In this document: positions 1-8,263 of the stretch, one piece after another | How positions within the stretch are numbered: the first letter of the stretch is position 1 | How the letters are laid out: each line of letters begins with the position of its first letter | Assembly: GCA_036555585.1 (NCBI GenBank) | Contig: DATBLE010000008.1 | Coordinates: 1 to 64,000, forward strand | Origin: DATBLE01 sp036555585 | GTDB taxonomy: Bacteria; Actinomycetota; Thermoleophilia; Gaiellales; Gaiellaceae | DNA length: 64,000 bases | Direction of reading: 5' to 3' | The notes under the pieces: generated by a model | Databases searched by the model: none | Told to the model about the DNA's origin: nothing | What the model saw: the letters and a program-made list of their open reading frames with translations, nothing else | Made by a program: the position numbers and the translations under genes

Positions 1-74
1 AGGATTACAAGCGAGCTCGCGAAGGCCAGCGCGAGCACGATCCAGCTAACGGTCAGCAGCCAGTGAGGCTCCAT
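1..74 (-). CDS. membrane protein N-terminus, DUF4396-like, cut by window edge
   Basis: An ATG at 74 (minus strand) with a GGAGG sequence just upstream opens a frame that runs off the window edge after 24 residues. The visible peptide begins MEPHWLLTVSWIVLALAF and is a hydrophobic helix of the sort that starts small multi-pass membrane proteins such as the DUF4396 family. The family call rests on this short resemblance only. Confidence 0.45.
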   Translation of the reverse strand, partial: MEPHWLLTVSWIVLALAFASSLVI

Positions 75-367
75 GGTCCTCCGGCGTCAACCGTGAGACG
101 GCTGATTGCGCAGCCGGCGCCGTGGGCGTGGGCGACGCGTCGGAATGCCTCGAGCACGTGAAGGGCTTGTCGTTGATCCGTCAGTCCAACTGAGACGTAC
201 AACCGCCCTGATCGTCTCTCGTCGCGCGAGCAAGCTCGGAAGCGGACGCCTGCCGACGAACCCCAACCGTTTTCTTCTCGTGGAGTTCGGCATTCGGTCG
301 ACACCCCCTGGCTGAGTCGTGGCCCTCTGCTCCTCCCGGGTGCATCTGCCCGCAGCGGGACGTTTGA

Positions 368-380
368 ATCATGTCATGAT
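368..380. promoter_or_regulatory. palindrome ATCATG-T-CATGAT, candidate MarR operator 1
   Basis: A perfect 6-1-6 inverted repeat lying 154 bases upstream of the MarR start. A near copy lies 69 bases downstream, at 437-449. MarR dimers bind such short palindromes, often in pairs, in front of their own gene. Confidence 0.5.
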
Positions 381-436
381 GTAACCCTTGCAACCGAAGT
401 CTCACGAGCTGCGATGGATCGTGGGAATGACGATGT

Positions 437-449
437 ATCGTGCCATGAT
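437..449. promoter_or_regulatory. palindrome ATCGTG-C-CATGAT, candidate MarR operator 2
   Basis: Same 13-base layout as the site at 368-380, with one arm mismatch (G for A) and a different central base. It ends 84 bases before the MarR start codon, where autoregulation would be expected. Confidence 0.5.
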
Positions 450-533
450 GTTTTTCCGGGCGGGTTCAGACGTGACCCCGTGGACGCCATCCGTCGGGGT
501 CTGGCCGGTCTGACGGCGGGCTGAAGAGGCGAG

Positions 534-959
534 ATGGTCAGATTCCATGCAGGCCGAATCACGGATGCAGAACTCGGGCGGGTCGCCGCTTTTCGTTCCG
601 AACTACGCGGCTTTCTTCGCAGAACCGAGCTGGCCACGGCCGCCGTTCTTCTGACTCCACAACGCTACGACCTACTGCTCATGATCCGCTCTTCGGGCGG
701 CAACGAGGGCGTACGTGTGACCGAACTCTGCAGCATGATGCACATGCAGCAACCGACGGTGACCGAGTTGGTCAAACGTGCGGAAGAAGCGAAGCTTGTG
801 ACGCGACGGCCTTCACGCGATGATCGTCGCGCGTCGTTACTGCGGTTGACGGCGAAGGGCGAGCGGCGTCTGCAGCAGGCCACGGCGGCACTTCACGACG
901 ATCGCGAGAGGCTTGCGTCGGTGCTTGCTGAGCTAGATAGTCGCCAGCCCACGGCCTGA
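534..959 (+). CDS. MarR-family transcriptional regulator
   Basis: A 141-residue protein with the MarR winged-helix fold. Residues about 45-110 hold the recognition helix (MHMQQPTVTELVKRAEEAKL) and the wing (RRPSRDDRRASLLRLTAKG), whose charged D-R-R turn is typical of the family. MarR proteins are homodimeric, often ligand-responsive repressors of themselves and a neighbour. The ATG follows a purine-rich GAAGAGGCGAG. Two similar palindromes upstream are candidate sites. No target gene is adjacent on the same strand; the divergent membrane gene ending at the window edge is one candidate. The ligand is unknown. Confidence 0.85.
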   Translation: MVRFHAGRITDAELGRVAAFRSELRGFLRRTELATAAVLLTPQRYDLLLMIRSSGGNEGVRVTELCSMMHMQQPTVTELVKRAEEAKLVTRRPSRDDRRASLLRLTAKGERRLQQATAALHDDRERLASVLAELDSRQPTA

Positions 960-1132
960 CGATAAGGCGAGCTCGCGTCATGCCCGACGGCAGCTTCCTC
1001 AGGAGCAGGCCTGAAGAAAGGATGACCCGGAGCGATGTGTTCAGCATCTTCGGGCGGGCAGTCCGGCCCAGCTGTTCAGAACGTGTGTTGGTCAGTCACT
1101 CGGGGGCGCCGGGTCCCTGCCGAGCCGGGCGG

Positions 1133-1675
1133 TCAGCAGAGCGATCTCGGTCTGCACTGGGCCGGGTCGCTGTTGCCGGTCGACGATTGGACCGTCGTCG
1201 AGGTGCCGAGGATGTAGACACCGTCACCCCCGTTTCCGGAAACGTTCGAGGACTGAACCCGAGTCGAGCCGCCGGCGACGAAGATGCCCCCGTTCGTGTT
1301 GCCGGAGGCGACGAGGCCGGAGAGGATCAGCGGATTCGCGCCGAAGCCGACCAGGCCATCGTCGAAGTCGCGCACAAGCCCGTCCTTGACCGTCACTCGG
1401 TCGAAGCCCTTGGTGTCGTCGATCCCGTACCGGCCGACCGAGTGGTCGCCCTGTAGGGCGAACCCGTTCAGGTCGATCGTGATCCCCGAAGCACCGACCA
1501 CGACTCCGGCTCAGCCCGAACAGGCAAGAGCATGGGTGAGCAACGCGTTCCTCGTCACCACCTGGCCGCAGTTCGTGATCGGCGTTTCGCCACCCGCTTG
1601 TCCCGATGGGGCGAGCGCGGCCGACACAACCGCACCGAGGACGACGAGGGACACAACCGGGCGAAACCGCGTCAT
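1133..1675 (-). pseudogene. secreted right-handed beta-helix protein, interrupted by TGA
   Basis: From an ATG at 1675 the minus strand encodes a Sec signal (MTRFRPVVSLVVLGAVVSAA) and then a segment ending LLTHALACSG. An in-frame TGA follows at 1511-1513. The same frame resumes with GVVVGASGITIDLNGF and a run of beta-helix turns (ITIDLNG, RVTVKDG, NTNGGIFVAGG, SGNGGDGVYI). Proteins of this NosD/pectate-lyase-like class continue straight through this point, so the stop breaks one gene rather than dividing two. The 3' end is also abrupt: after about 120 residues it ends in a non-helix tail, whereas the family is usually longer. Decay or sequence error are both possible. Confidence 0.6.
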
Positions 1676-1763
1676 TGCTCCTCCTCTCTCACAGCCACCG
1701 GAACATCGCGCGTCGCGGGGATTGAGGCCGTGGGTCGTTCTTGCTTGGACGCCGGGAAGGCCC

Positions 1764-2615
1764 TCAGGAGATGATCGGCCCGCCTTGTTGAGCCTCGCGG
1801 ATGCCGACCGAGGCCAGGTATGTCGCTGGGATGGCGACGGGGCCGCCGTCGGAGTCGAGTCGGTTCCAGCTCTTCGCCAGCTCGATCAGTGCGGAGATGA
1901 GGTCGCCGGCGCGGTCTCCGGCAGCTGCGAGGGCCTTCAGTGTCGGGCCGTAGTTCTTGGCGAAGTACTCGACGAATGCCTCCGCGGATGAGAACCTGAA
2001 CGTGAAGGTCTCGGTTGTGTGTGTCCAGCGCACCGCTGGGTCGAAGAGCGAAGCGAGGTGGCCTGCCGTCCCCCACAGCATCGGCGATGCGACTCCTGCT
2101 GGCGGAGGCGCAAACTGCGCGACGGTGCGGAAGAGGGCGCCGAGGAACCCGTCCGGAGTCCAGCTCGCAAGTGCGATCGTGCCCCCGGCGGAGGTGACAC
2201 GCGCGATCTCACTGGCAGTCTGGGCGTGGTCCGGTGTGAACATTGAGCCGAATACGGAGAGGACGGCCGTGAAGGAGTAGTCCGGGAAGGCCAGATCTTC
2301 GGCGTCGCCTGCTTGGAAGTCGACGGTCAGACCTTCGGCTGCTGCCCGCTGCCGTCCCCTGTCGAGCAGAGCCTCGACATAGTCGATCCCGACCACGTCG
2401 CAACCGAGTCGTGCAGCTGCGAGAGCGGCGTTGCCGGTTCCGGTCGCGACGTCCAACACGCGCGACCCCGCACGCAGGTCTGCCAGGTCCACGAGCCGCT
2501 CTGCGACTGGCACGATGATCGCAGCGACGGCTGAGTAGTCGCCGCTCGCCCAGGTCGCCTGTTGACGCTGCTTGACTGCGACCAAGTCGGCGGGAAGGTC
2601 GATTGTTGTGGACAT
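1764..2615 (-). CDS. class I SAM-dependent methyltransferase
   Basis: A 283-residue soluble enzyme with the Rossmann-type methyltransferase core. Motif I is VLDVATGTGNAALAAA (SAM binding); the acidic residue ending beta-2 lies in DVVGIDYVEALL, and post-motif FQAGDAEDLAFPDYSF matches the UbiE/Methyltransf_11 group. The ATG at 2615 is chosen because AAAGGAG precedes it by 6 bases; an upstream in-frame start at 2747 would add an unlike, basic stretch. Small-molecule substrate unknown. It stands alone, with about 0.8 kb of gene-free DNA upstream. Confidence 0.85.
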   Translation of the reverse strand: MSTTIDLPADLVAVKQRQQATWASGDYSAVAAIIVPVAERLVDLADLRAGSRVLDVATGTGNAALAAARLGCDVVGIDYVEALLDRGRQRAAAEGLTVDFQAGDAEDLAFPDYSFTAVLSVFGSMFTPDHAQTASEIARVTSAGGTIALASWTPDGFLGALFRTVAQFAPPPAGVASPMLWGTAGHLASLFDPAVRWTHTTETFTFRFSSAEAFVEYFAKNYGPTLKALAAAGDRAGDLISALIELAKSWNRLDSDGGPVAIPATYLASVGIREAQQGGPIIS

Positions 2616-2954
2616 GCGAGCTCCTTTCATCGACGAAACGATCTCCTGGGTCTGAGGTGTACTCCGGGGCGCTTTGCGCGCGGTTTGCGGCCCCTTAGCA
2701 CGACGGTGTCCGATGGCCGGGCGACGCTCGTCTTCGAGCGGTTGCACAATTTCCGGTCACAGTCGGTGCCGCAGCCGATCGCGGCGCCTTCCGGAACTCA
2801 CGCGAGGGTCGAGTTCTTCTGCATCTGGCGCCGTCGATCGTGCGCATCACCCGCGCATCACCAGGACGCAGAACGCCGTCCCTGCGCGACAAGTCTGTCG
2901 CGAAAACCCGCGATGATTACGGGGTCAAAGAATCCGGCTTACAGGCCTGCTACG

Positions 2955-2982
2955 GAAAGGCCCCGCAAACGTGGGGCTTTTC
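2955..2982. terminator. intrinsic terminator-like hairpin
   Basis: A ten-pair stem (GAAAGGCCCC against GGGGCTTTTC, with one G-U pair) encloses the loop GCAAACGT. A-rich and T-rich ends on both sides make it usable in either direction. No gene ends nearby on either strand, so its partner may have been lost. Confidence 0.55.
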
Positions 2983-3026
2983 TATATGACCGTTCCGCAA
3001 ACGTGGGGCTTTTCTATATGACCGTT
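2963..3026. repeat. 32-base perfect tandem duplication (2 copies)
   Basis: Copies at 2963-2994 and 2995-3026 are identical and directly abutting. The unit contains the loop and right arm of the terminator hairpin plus the downstream TCTATATGACCGTT. The second copy lacks the left arm, so only the first can form the hairpin. This looks like a slippage or recombination duplication. Confidence 0.85.
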
Positions 3027-3422
3027 CGCTCGCGACTCGTCACGATACGGGTGAAGCAGCCCTACGGGGGTTTCTGCGTGCCGGGATCGAAGCACGTCAC
3101 CTTCCACGACATGCGACATGCACGATGACGTGGTGCGAGAGGCGACGGCGTTCCAGTCGGAACCGTTGCGGTGGGAGGAGGCGGCTGTTCTTTGTGCTCT
3201 TTGCGGAGTTTTGCCGCCGTCGCTCCTTGCCGGCTGTTGCCGGGATGTCGTAGGTTCGCGGAGCACCGAGCACGGAGCGCTTATAGGTTGAAGCCTCTCC
3301 TGCGGGTCGTACGCGGAAGCCGCAAGGCCAGGCGGAAAGCTGGTGGGGGCGGTGGACGAAGGCGCCACCGGCTCGGTGTTCTCTTTGGCTCCCTGCTACC
3401 CGCCGAAGAACGAATCACAGTC

Positions 3423-4211
3423 ATGTCCCCCATGGGCGTGCTCGACGGCAAGGTTGCCCTCGTCACCGGGGCCGGCTCGGGGATCGGCCGCTCGGCGGCG
3501 ATTGCACTTGCCACCGCGGGTGCGTCAGTGGTCGCCAACGATCTCGCCTCGGCAGGTCTGGACGGGACAGTCGCCGAGATCGCGTCTGCGGGCGGCGCCG
3601 CGGCTTCGGCAATCGGGGACGTCCGGGTGCGGAGCGAGGTCGTGCAAGCGATCGCGGTGGCGCGAGAGCGCTTCGGGGGGCTCGACGTCGTCGTGGCCAA
3701 CGCTGCCGTGTCGGTCTACGAGGAGCTCGAGCACCAGAGCGAGGAGACGATCGACCTGGTCCTCGACACCGACCTCAAAGGTGCGCTCCTCACGGCTCAG
3801 TCCGCGATCCCGGAGCTGAAGCGCCGCGGCGGAGGGAGCATCGTGTTCATCTCGTCGGTTCAGGCGTACGTGACCTTGCCCGGATGCGTCCCGTATGCGG
3901 CGGCGAAGGCGGGCCTCGTCGCAGCCGCGCGGGCTCTGGCTCCCGAGGTCGGCCGTCACGGGATCCGGGTGAACGCGATCGCGCCAGGGACGATCGACAC
4001 GCCGATGCTGCATCGCGACCTCACCGGCATGGGCCCCGAGGAAGCCGGGCAGTTCCTGGGCAAGGTCGCCGCTGCGAACGCGCTCGGCCGCATCGGTCGG
4101 CCCGACGAGATCGCGGACGTCGTCGTCTTCCTCGCCTCCGCTGCCTCCAGGTACATCACCGGGGCCACCGTCGTCGTCGACGGCGGCTACCTCGCCGTCA
4201 AGACGTTCTAG
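3423..4211 (+). CDS. SDR-family NAD(P)-dependent oxidoreductase
   Basis: A 262-residue classical short-chain dehydrogenase. The cofactor motif TGAGSGIG is at residues 15-22, NAA at about 93-95, and the catalytic S145, Y158 and K162 sit in ISSVQAY and YAAAK. The Asn usual in the helix-4 motif (NLKG) is Asp here (DLKG, residue 117), a mild departure from the N-S-Y-K tetrad. The C-terminus ITGATVVVDGG is typical. The ATG at 3423 is chosen because it puts the cofactor motif at the normal distance. It overlaps the convergent hydroxyacid oxidase by 14 bases. In this context a sugar or sugar-acid dehydrogenase, such as L-rhamnose or 2-keto-3-deoxyrhamnonate dehydrogenase, is a reasonable guess. Confidence 0.88.
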   Translation: MSPMGVLDGKVALVTGAGSGIGRSAAIALATAGASVVANDLASAGLDGTVAEIASAGGAAASAIGDVRVRSEVVQAIAVARERFGGLDVVVANAAVSVYEELEHQSEETIDLVLDTDLKGALLTAQSAIPELKRRGGGSIVFISSVQAYVTLPGCVPYAAAKAGLVAAARALAPEVGRHGIRVNAIAPGTIDTPMLHRDLTGMGPEEAGQFLGKVAAANALGRIGRPDEIADVVVFLASAASRYITGATVVVDGGYLAVKTF

Positions 4212-5370
4212 CCGACGGCGACCGGGACGCGGCCCGCAGCACTGACGCGTTCAGCGAGGACACCGAGTTGGATCCGATCAAGGCGAGGCAGAGGTCGATC
4301 TCGGTGCGGAGGATCTCGATCACTCTCCGGACTCCGGCCTCGCCGCCGACTGCGAGGCCGTAGAGGTAGGGGCGTCCGATCAGGCACGCGTTCGCGCCGA
4401 GCGCCAGTGCTTTTACGACATCGGATCCTCTGCGCACGCCGCTGTCGAGGAGCACTTCCGCTCGTCCCCGCACGGCCTCGAGAACCTCGGGGAGGGCGGT
4501 CACGCTCGCCGGCGCGCAGTCGAGTTGCCTGCCTCCGTGGTTGGAGACGATGATTCCGTCGACTCCGCAGGCAACGGCCTCCTCCGCGTCTTCGCCCGTC
4601 AGCGTTCCCTTCACGAGCAACGGCCCCTTCCACGTCTCGCGCAGCCGGCGGAGGTCGTCGAGGCCCTGCGCCGGGTTGCAGAGCTCCTCGTTCACGTACT
4701 TTCCGAGCACGACGGCGCCGGTGCCGCCGCCTTCACCGGCAACGTTCTGAAAGGTGATCGGCGGTCCCGTCAGCAGGTCCCAGACCCAGCGTGGATGGCG
4801 GCCCGCCTCAAGCGCCGTACCGAAGCGGATCCGGGGAGGCAGCACGAAGCCGTTCCGGTGGTCGCGCTCCCGCTTGCTCGAGACCGGCACGTCGACGGTG
4901 ACCACCAATGCCTGGTATCCCGCCTTCTGCGCGCGCGATACGAGTGAGTCGACGACCGATCGGTCGCGCCAGAGATAGAGCTGGAACCAGAGCGGCCCCT
5001 CGGCGGCTCGGGCCACTTCCTCGATCGACGTGCTCGCCATCGCGCTCAGCACGTAGACGGTTCCCTCGCGACCGGCGGCGCGGGCGGCGTCGACCTCGGC
5101 GTTGCGCGATGCGATGCGGGTCAGCCCGGTCGGCGCCAGCATGACCGGCAGCGAAAGCCGGGTCCCGACGACGCTCGTCTCCTGGTCTCGGCGGGTGACG
5201 TCCTGCAGGTAGCGGGGCCGGAAAGTGAGGTCGTCGAAGGCTCGGCGGTTCGCGCGGAGCGTGACCTCGCCCTCGGCGCCGCCGTCGATGAAGTCGAACG
5301 CGAGCCGTGGAAGCCGCTTCTTCGCGAGCAGCCGCACGTCCTCCACGCCTGGTGCGGACTCGAGCCGCAT
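4198..5370 (-). CDS. FMN-dependent alpha-hydroxy-acid oxidase/dehydrogenase
   Basis: A 390-residue TIM-barrel flavoenzyme of the glycolate oxidase/lactate dehydrogenase (LldD) family, which oxidises L-2-hydroxy acids to 2-oxo acids. FMN-site residues are visible in LAPTGLTRI, FQLY (129-132), VTVDVPV and K254. The catalytic His278 and substrate Arg281 lie in VSNHGGRQ, and the phosphate loop in LLDSGVRRGSDVVKALALGA. The N-terminal AFDFIDGGAEGEVTLRAN is the usual family opening. It starts 12 bases after the RraA-cyclase fusion ends, so the two are probably co-transcribed. L-lactate is the product expected from some L-rhamnose routes, which would suit this enzyme. Confidence 0.9.
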   Translation of the reverse strand: MRLESAPGVEDVRLLAKKRLPRLAFDFIDGGAEGEVTLRANRRAFDDLTFRPRYLQDVTRRDQETSVVGTRLSLPVMLAPTGLTRIASRNAEVDAARAAGREGTVYVLSAMASTSIEEVARAAEGPLWFQLYLWRDRSVVDSLVSRAQKAGYQALVVTVDVPVSSKRERDHRNGFVLPPRIRFGTALEAGRHPRWVWDLLTGPPITFQNVAGEGGGTGAVVLGKYVNEELCNPAQGLDDLRRLRETWKGPLLVKGTLTGEDAEEAVACGVDGIIVSNHGGRQLDCAPASVTALPEVLEAVRGRAEVLLDSGVRRGSDVVKALALGANACLIGRPYLYGLAVGGEAGVRRVIEILRTEIDLCLALIGSNSVSSLNASVLRAASRSPSARTS

Positions 5371-5382
5371 CGTGTCCGCCCG

Positions 5383-6963
5383 CTAGACGATCGCCACCGG
5401 CCGCACCCACGAGCCGGTGCCTCCACGGAACTTCAGCGGCAGGCACACGAACAGGAACTCGTACGCGCTCGCGCCGCCCAGCTCGTCGAGCCGGAGGATC
5501 TCCGCCAGGAACACGCCTCGTTCGACCAGCATCGCGCGGTGGACGGTGTTGTCCGGATCGGGAAACGGATACGGCTCGGTCGCGGAGGTGTCCGAGCCCA
5601 GCACCGCCATCCCCTGCTCGAACAGCCAGAGGGCTGCTTCGACGCCGACGCCGGGCCCTGCTGCGAAGTACGTCTCGCCGTCGCCGTGGTAGTCCGCCAT
5701 CTTCCCTGTCCGGACCAGCACGGCATCGCCCCGGCGCACCTCCACCTGCTCGCGTTCGAGCGACCGTCGCACGTGGTCGACCGTGATCTCGAACAGGTCG
5801 GGGAGTCGGGGAACCCCGAGCAGGGCCGGAATGTCGAGCAGCACGCCGCGGGTGACCACGGGAGGCACGGTGTGGATGCCGTTCTCGCGCCACCCGAAAT
5901 CGTCGTAGACGTCGGCCGCCCTGTGCCCGCCGAATACCTTCCCGAACGACTGGATGTGCGCAGGTGCGTCGAAGTGGGTGCCGATGTGCGGCGAGCCCTG
6001 GATCAGGTCCATCGAGAAATCGAAGCCCGGTGCGTTGTCGGGATCGGCAATGCACTTCGGTGTGCGGTAGGGCGTGATCCGGAATCCCCCGAACGCCTCG
6101 ATCGGCCCGACCGGCATGCCGGTGGCGAGCTCCGTCCCGAGGTCGAACACTCTTCCTTGTGAAGGCAGCGCCAGCCCGGCCAGCAGCTCCTCGGTGCCGA
6201 TGCGAGCGGTTCCCTCGGGAACGGGTGCGGCGGGCATCGTCGAGGCGCCTCCCGGCTCGTCGGTCGCCAGCTCGTCGGGCGCTGTCGCCGCTTGCTCGGG
6301 AGTCCGAATGGCGTCGCGGAGAATCGTCCCGTCCTGATACGGCTGGTCGAGCAGGCTGGCGCCGCCGAGGACGCGGTCCCAGCACGCTGCTTCGGTTGCG
6401 GAAATCGCCTCGGTACGGCTGATCACCCCCTCGAGGTCCTCCCTCGGGATCACTACCACACCGTCGGCGTCCGCCACGATCCAGTCTCCGGTGCGTACCT
6501 CTGCGTCGCCGATTCGCAGCGGCACGCCGACCTCGCCCGGCCCCGTCGGCCGCGCGCCCTGCGGCGTCGAGCCACGGGCGAAGACGGGCAACTCGAGAGT
6601 CGACAGCCGTTCCAGGTCTCGCACGTACCCGTCGACGACGACCGCGGCCAGGCCGATGCGGACGGCCTCGGCCCCCGTGAGCTCTCCGAAGTAGGCCCAC
6701 TCGCCGCTGCCCTGGGCCACGAGAACCTGCCCGGCAGTCGCCTGCTCGAACGCGGCCAGGACAGCGGAGACTGCCCCCTCGGCGCAGCGCGCCGTGATCG
6801 CCTGGCCGGCGACGGTGCCTGCACCGTGCAGCCGTCGGATCGCGCCCGGAAGCGCGCCGCGCTTCCCTCGAGCGTCGGTGGCACCGGAGCTCGACAGCCT
6901 CAGCAGGCGGTCGCGGATCGCCGCCGGATCTTCCACTCGTTCGCCTGTTGTCGATTCTCCCAT
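5383..6963 (-). CDS. RraA-like aldolase domain fused to cyclase-family (PF04199) hydrolase
   Basis: A single 526-residue frame carries two domains normally found apart. Residues about 10-215 match the RraA/4-hydroxy-4-methyl-2-oxoglutarate aldolase family, including VVDGYVRDLERL (Arg-Asp pair) and WIVADADGVVVIP. Residues about 265-525 match the cyclase/kynurenine-formamidase family with the metal motif HIGTHFDAPAHI near 327-338 and RRGDAVLVRTG. A 22-residue Ala/Pro/Thr linker joins them. An internal ATG at 6237 (residue 243) has GGGAGG ahead of it, so the second domain could also be made separately, or a stop between two genes may have been lost. Substrate unknown; the neighbours suggest sugar-acid degradation. 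Confidence 0.8.
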   Translation of the reverse strand: MGESTTGERVEDPAAIRDRLLRLSSSGATDARGKRGALPGAIRRLHGAGTVAGQAITARCAEGAVSAVLAAFEQATAGQVLVAQGSGEWAYFGELTGAEAVRIGLAAVVVDGYVRDLERLSTLELPVFARGSTPQGARPTGPGEVGVPLRIGDAEVRTGDWIVADADGVVVIPREDLEGVISRTEAISATEAACWDRVLGGASLLDQPYQDGTILRDAIRTPEQAATAPDELATDEPGGASTMPAAPVPEGTARIGTEELLAGLALPSQGRVFDLGTELATGMPVGPIEAFGGFRITPYRTPKCIADPDNAPGFDFSMDLIQGSPHIGTHFDAPAHIQSFGKVFGGHRAADVYDDFGWRENGIHTVPPVVTRGVLLDIPALLGVPRLPDLFEITVDHVRRSLEREQVEVRRGDAVLVRTGKMADYHGDGETYFAAGPGVGVEAALWLFEQGMAVLGSDTSATEPYPFPDPDNTVHRAMLVERGVFLAEILRLDELGGASAYEFLFVCLPLKFRGGTGSWVRPVAIV

Positions 6964-7115
6964 CGCTTCGCACTCTTCCAGACAATGCGCCGAGACGGCG
7001 GGGTCAGCTTCCCGATTCCGGCGCGGACGACGGCATCGTCGCGTATCCGGCGCTTGTCGATTAGGGTGGCGACTGTTCGTGCGGAGTCCCTAGGCTCGGG
7101 GAAGGGAGGTACGTC

Positions 7116-8252
7116 GTGAGCAAGTTCCGGTGGGGTCTTCTTCTCACCGCACTCGTAGTGATCACGGCCTCTGCGACAGGCGCAACGGCAATCGCCCAGC
7201 CGATGCGGGCGGGCGCGCCGGCTGCGGAGCCGCTCAAGATCGCGCTCTCCAACTCGTTCATCGGCAACAAGTGGCGGATCGAGATGGAGAACGTGTTCAA
7301 GGCCGCCTGCAAGATGCCGCCGTTCAAGCAGCAGGTCAAGTGCTCCGTCTACAACTCCGGCAACGACGTCAGCAAGCAGACGCAGCAGATCTCCAACCTG
7401 GTCTCGTCCGGCGTGGACGCGATCCTGGTCGACGCCGCGTCGGGAACCGGTCTCAACGGCATCATCCAGCAGGCCTGCGCCCGCCACATCGTCGTCGTCG
7501 CCTATGACAACCTGGTCACGGCCCCCTGTGCGATCAAGATCAACGGGAGCCAGTACCAGTACGGCGTCCAGAACGCCCAGTACATCGTCGACCACCTGCC
7601 CGGGCACAAGGGCAACGTGATCATGGTCACGGGCGTGGCAGGCACGCAGGCCGACACGGACCGCAACAACGGCGCCAAGTCCGTCTTCAAGAAGTACCCG
7701 GGGATCAAGCTGGCCGCCAGCTACACCGGCATGTGGGACTCGGCCACGGCGCAGCGAAACACGGCGTCGCAGCTGCCGTCCTTGCCGACGATCGACGGCG
7801 TGTGGTCGTCCGGCGGGACCGACGGCATTCTCAAGGCGATCATCGCCGCAAAGAAGCCGCTTCCGACGGTCGTCGGCGGTGAGGCGGAGAACGGCTTCCG
7901 TCGCTTCCTCGTCGGCTACCACGGCAAGAAGCTGAAGTACGGGCAGTCCCTCGGTCAGCCTCCGTTCAACGTCCTCGTCGCGCTCGAGGTCGCCCGTCAG
8001 GTGCTCAAGAAGGAGCATGCCGCCCCCAAGGGCACCGTGTGGCTGCCGTTCCCGGCGGCAACCGAGAAGACGGCAAAGCTCGGCGTGAACGTCTTCAGCA
8101 ACGTTCCCGACAGCTTCTTCGACGCGTTCACCGACTCCGGTCCGAACGCGATCGTGAAGGTCTGCGTCAAGGCGGCGCTGACCGGCGCTGCCTGCCCGGG
8201 AACGATGAAGGTGAACGTGCCCTGGAACTACCACCCCGCCGGCGCCCGCTAG
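7116..8252 (+). CDS. sugar ABC transporter substrate-binding protein (RbsB-type)
   Basis: A 378-residue exported binding protein of the periplasmic-binding-protein family 4 (ribose/xylose/autoinducer type). Residues 1-27 form a Sec signal (MSKFRWGLLLTALVVITASA), with no lipobox cysteine. The mature domain shows SNSFIGNKWRIEME, ISNLVSSGVDAILVDAAS, VVVAYDN, NVIMVTGVAGTQADTDRN and DGVWSSGGTDGILKAI, the usual hinge and ligand-site segments. The GTG start follows GAAGGGAGGT. It begins a five- or six-gene operon with the ATPase, two permeases, a cyclase and an enolase-family gene. Likely ligand: a sugar or sugar acid related to L-rhamnonate. Confidence 0.9.
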   Translation: MSKFRWGLLLTALVVITASATGATAIAQPMRAGAPAAEPLKIALSNSFIGNKWRIEMENVFKAACKMPPFKQQVKCSVYNSGNDVSKQTQQISNLVSSGVDAILVDAASGTGLNGIIQQACARHIVVVAYDNLVTAPCAIKINGSQYQYGVQNAQYIVDHLPGHKGNVIMVTGVAGTQADTDRNNGAKSVFKKYPGIKLAASYTGMWDSATAQRNTASQLPSLPTIDGVWSSGGTDGILKAIIAAKKPLPTVVGGEAENGFRRFLVGYHGKKLKYGQSLGQPPFNVLVALEVARQVLKKEHAAPKGTVWLPFPAATEKTAKLGVNVFSNVPDSFFDAFTDSGPNAIVKVCVKAALTGAACPGTMKVNVPWNYHPAGAR

Positions 8253-8263
8253 AAGCCGTTGCG

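Larger units (their letters stand above)
75..533. other. gene-free region upstream of marR
   Basis: No frame here looks like a gene on either strand. The only structure seen is a pair of related palindromes at 368-380 and 437-449, annotated separately. The region separates the divergent membrane gene (start 74) from the MarR gene (start 534), so it should hold both promoters; no convincing -35/-10 pair could be picked by eye. Confidence 0.6.
2616..3422. other. 0.8 kb gene-free region
   Basis: No frame here has a recognisable product. It contains a hairpin terminator (2955-2982) partly duplicated as a 32-base tandem repeat (2963-3026). A short stretch near 3100-3118 reads FHDMRHAR in one frame, which resembles box II of tyrosine recombinases but has nothing family-like upstream. 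The region may be scarred or decayed DNA. Confidence 0.5.

Noticed and set aside
1511..1513. TGA as a selenocysteine codon
   Set aside because: The position is a loop in a beta-helix protein, no SECIS-like hairpin follows closely, and the family has no selenoproteins known to me.
3095..3118. FHDMRHAR reading resembling tyrosine-recombinase box II
   Set aside because: No Arg box I, no catalytic Tyr and no family-like sequence upstream; too short to call an integrase remnant.
4808..6985. Very long Arg-rich open frames antisense or out of frame with real genes (for example here, and across 30803-34246)
   Set aside because: They come from the lack of stops in GC-rich DNA; the competing frames hold full conserved domains with proper starts.
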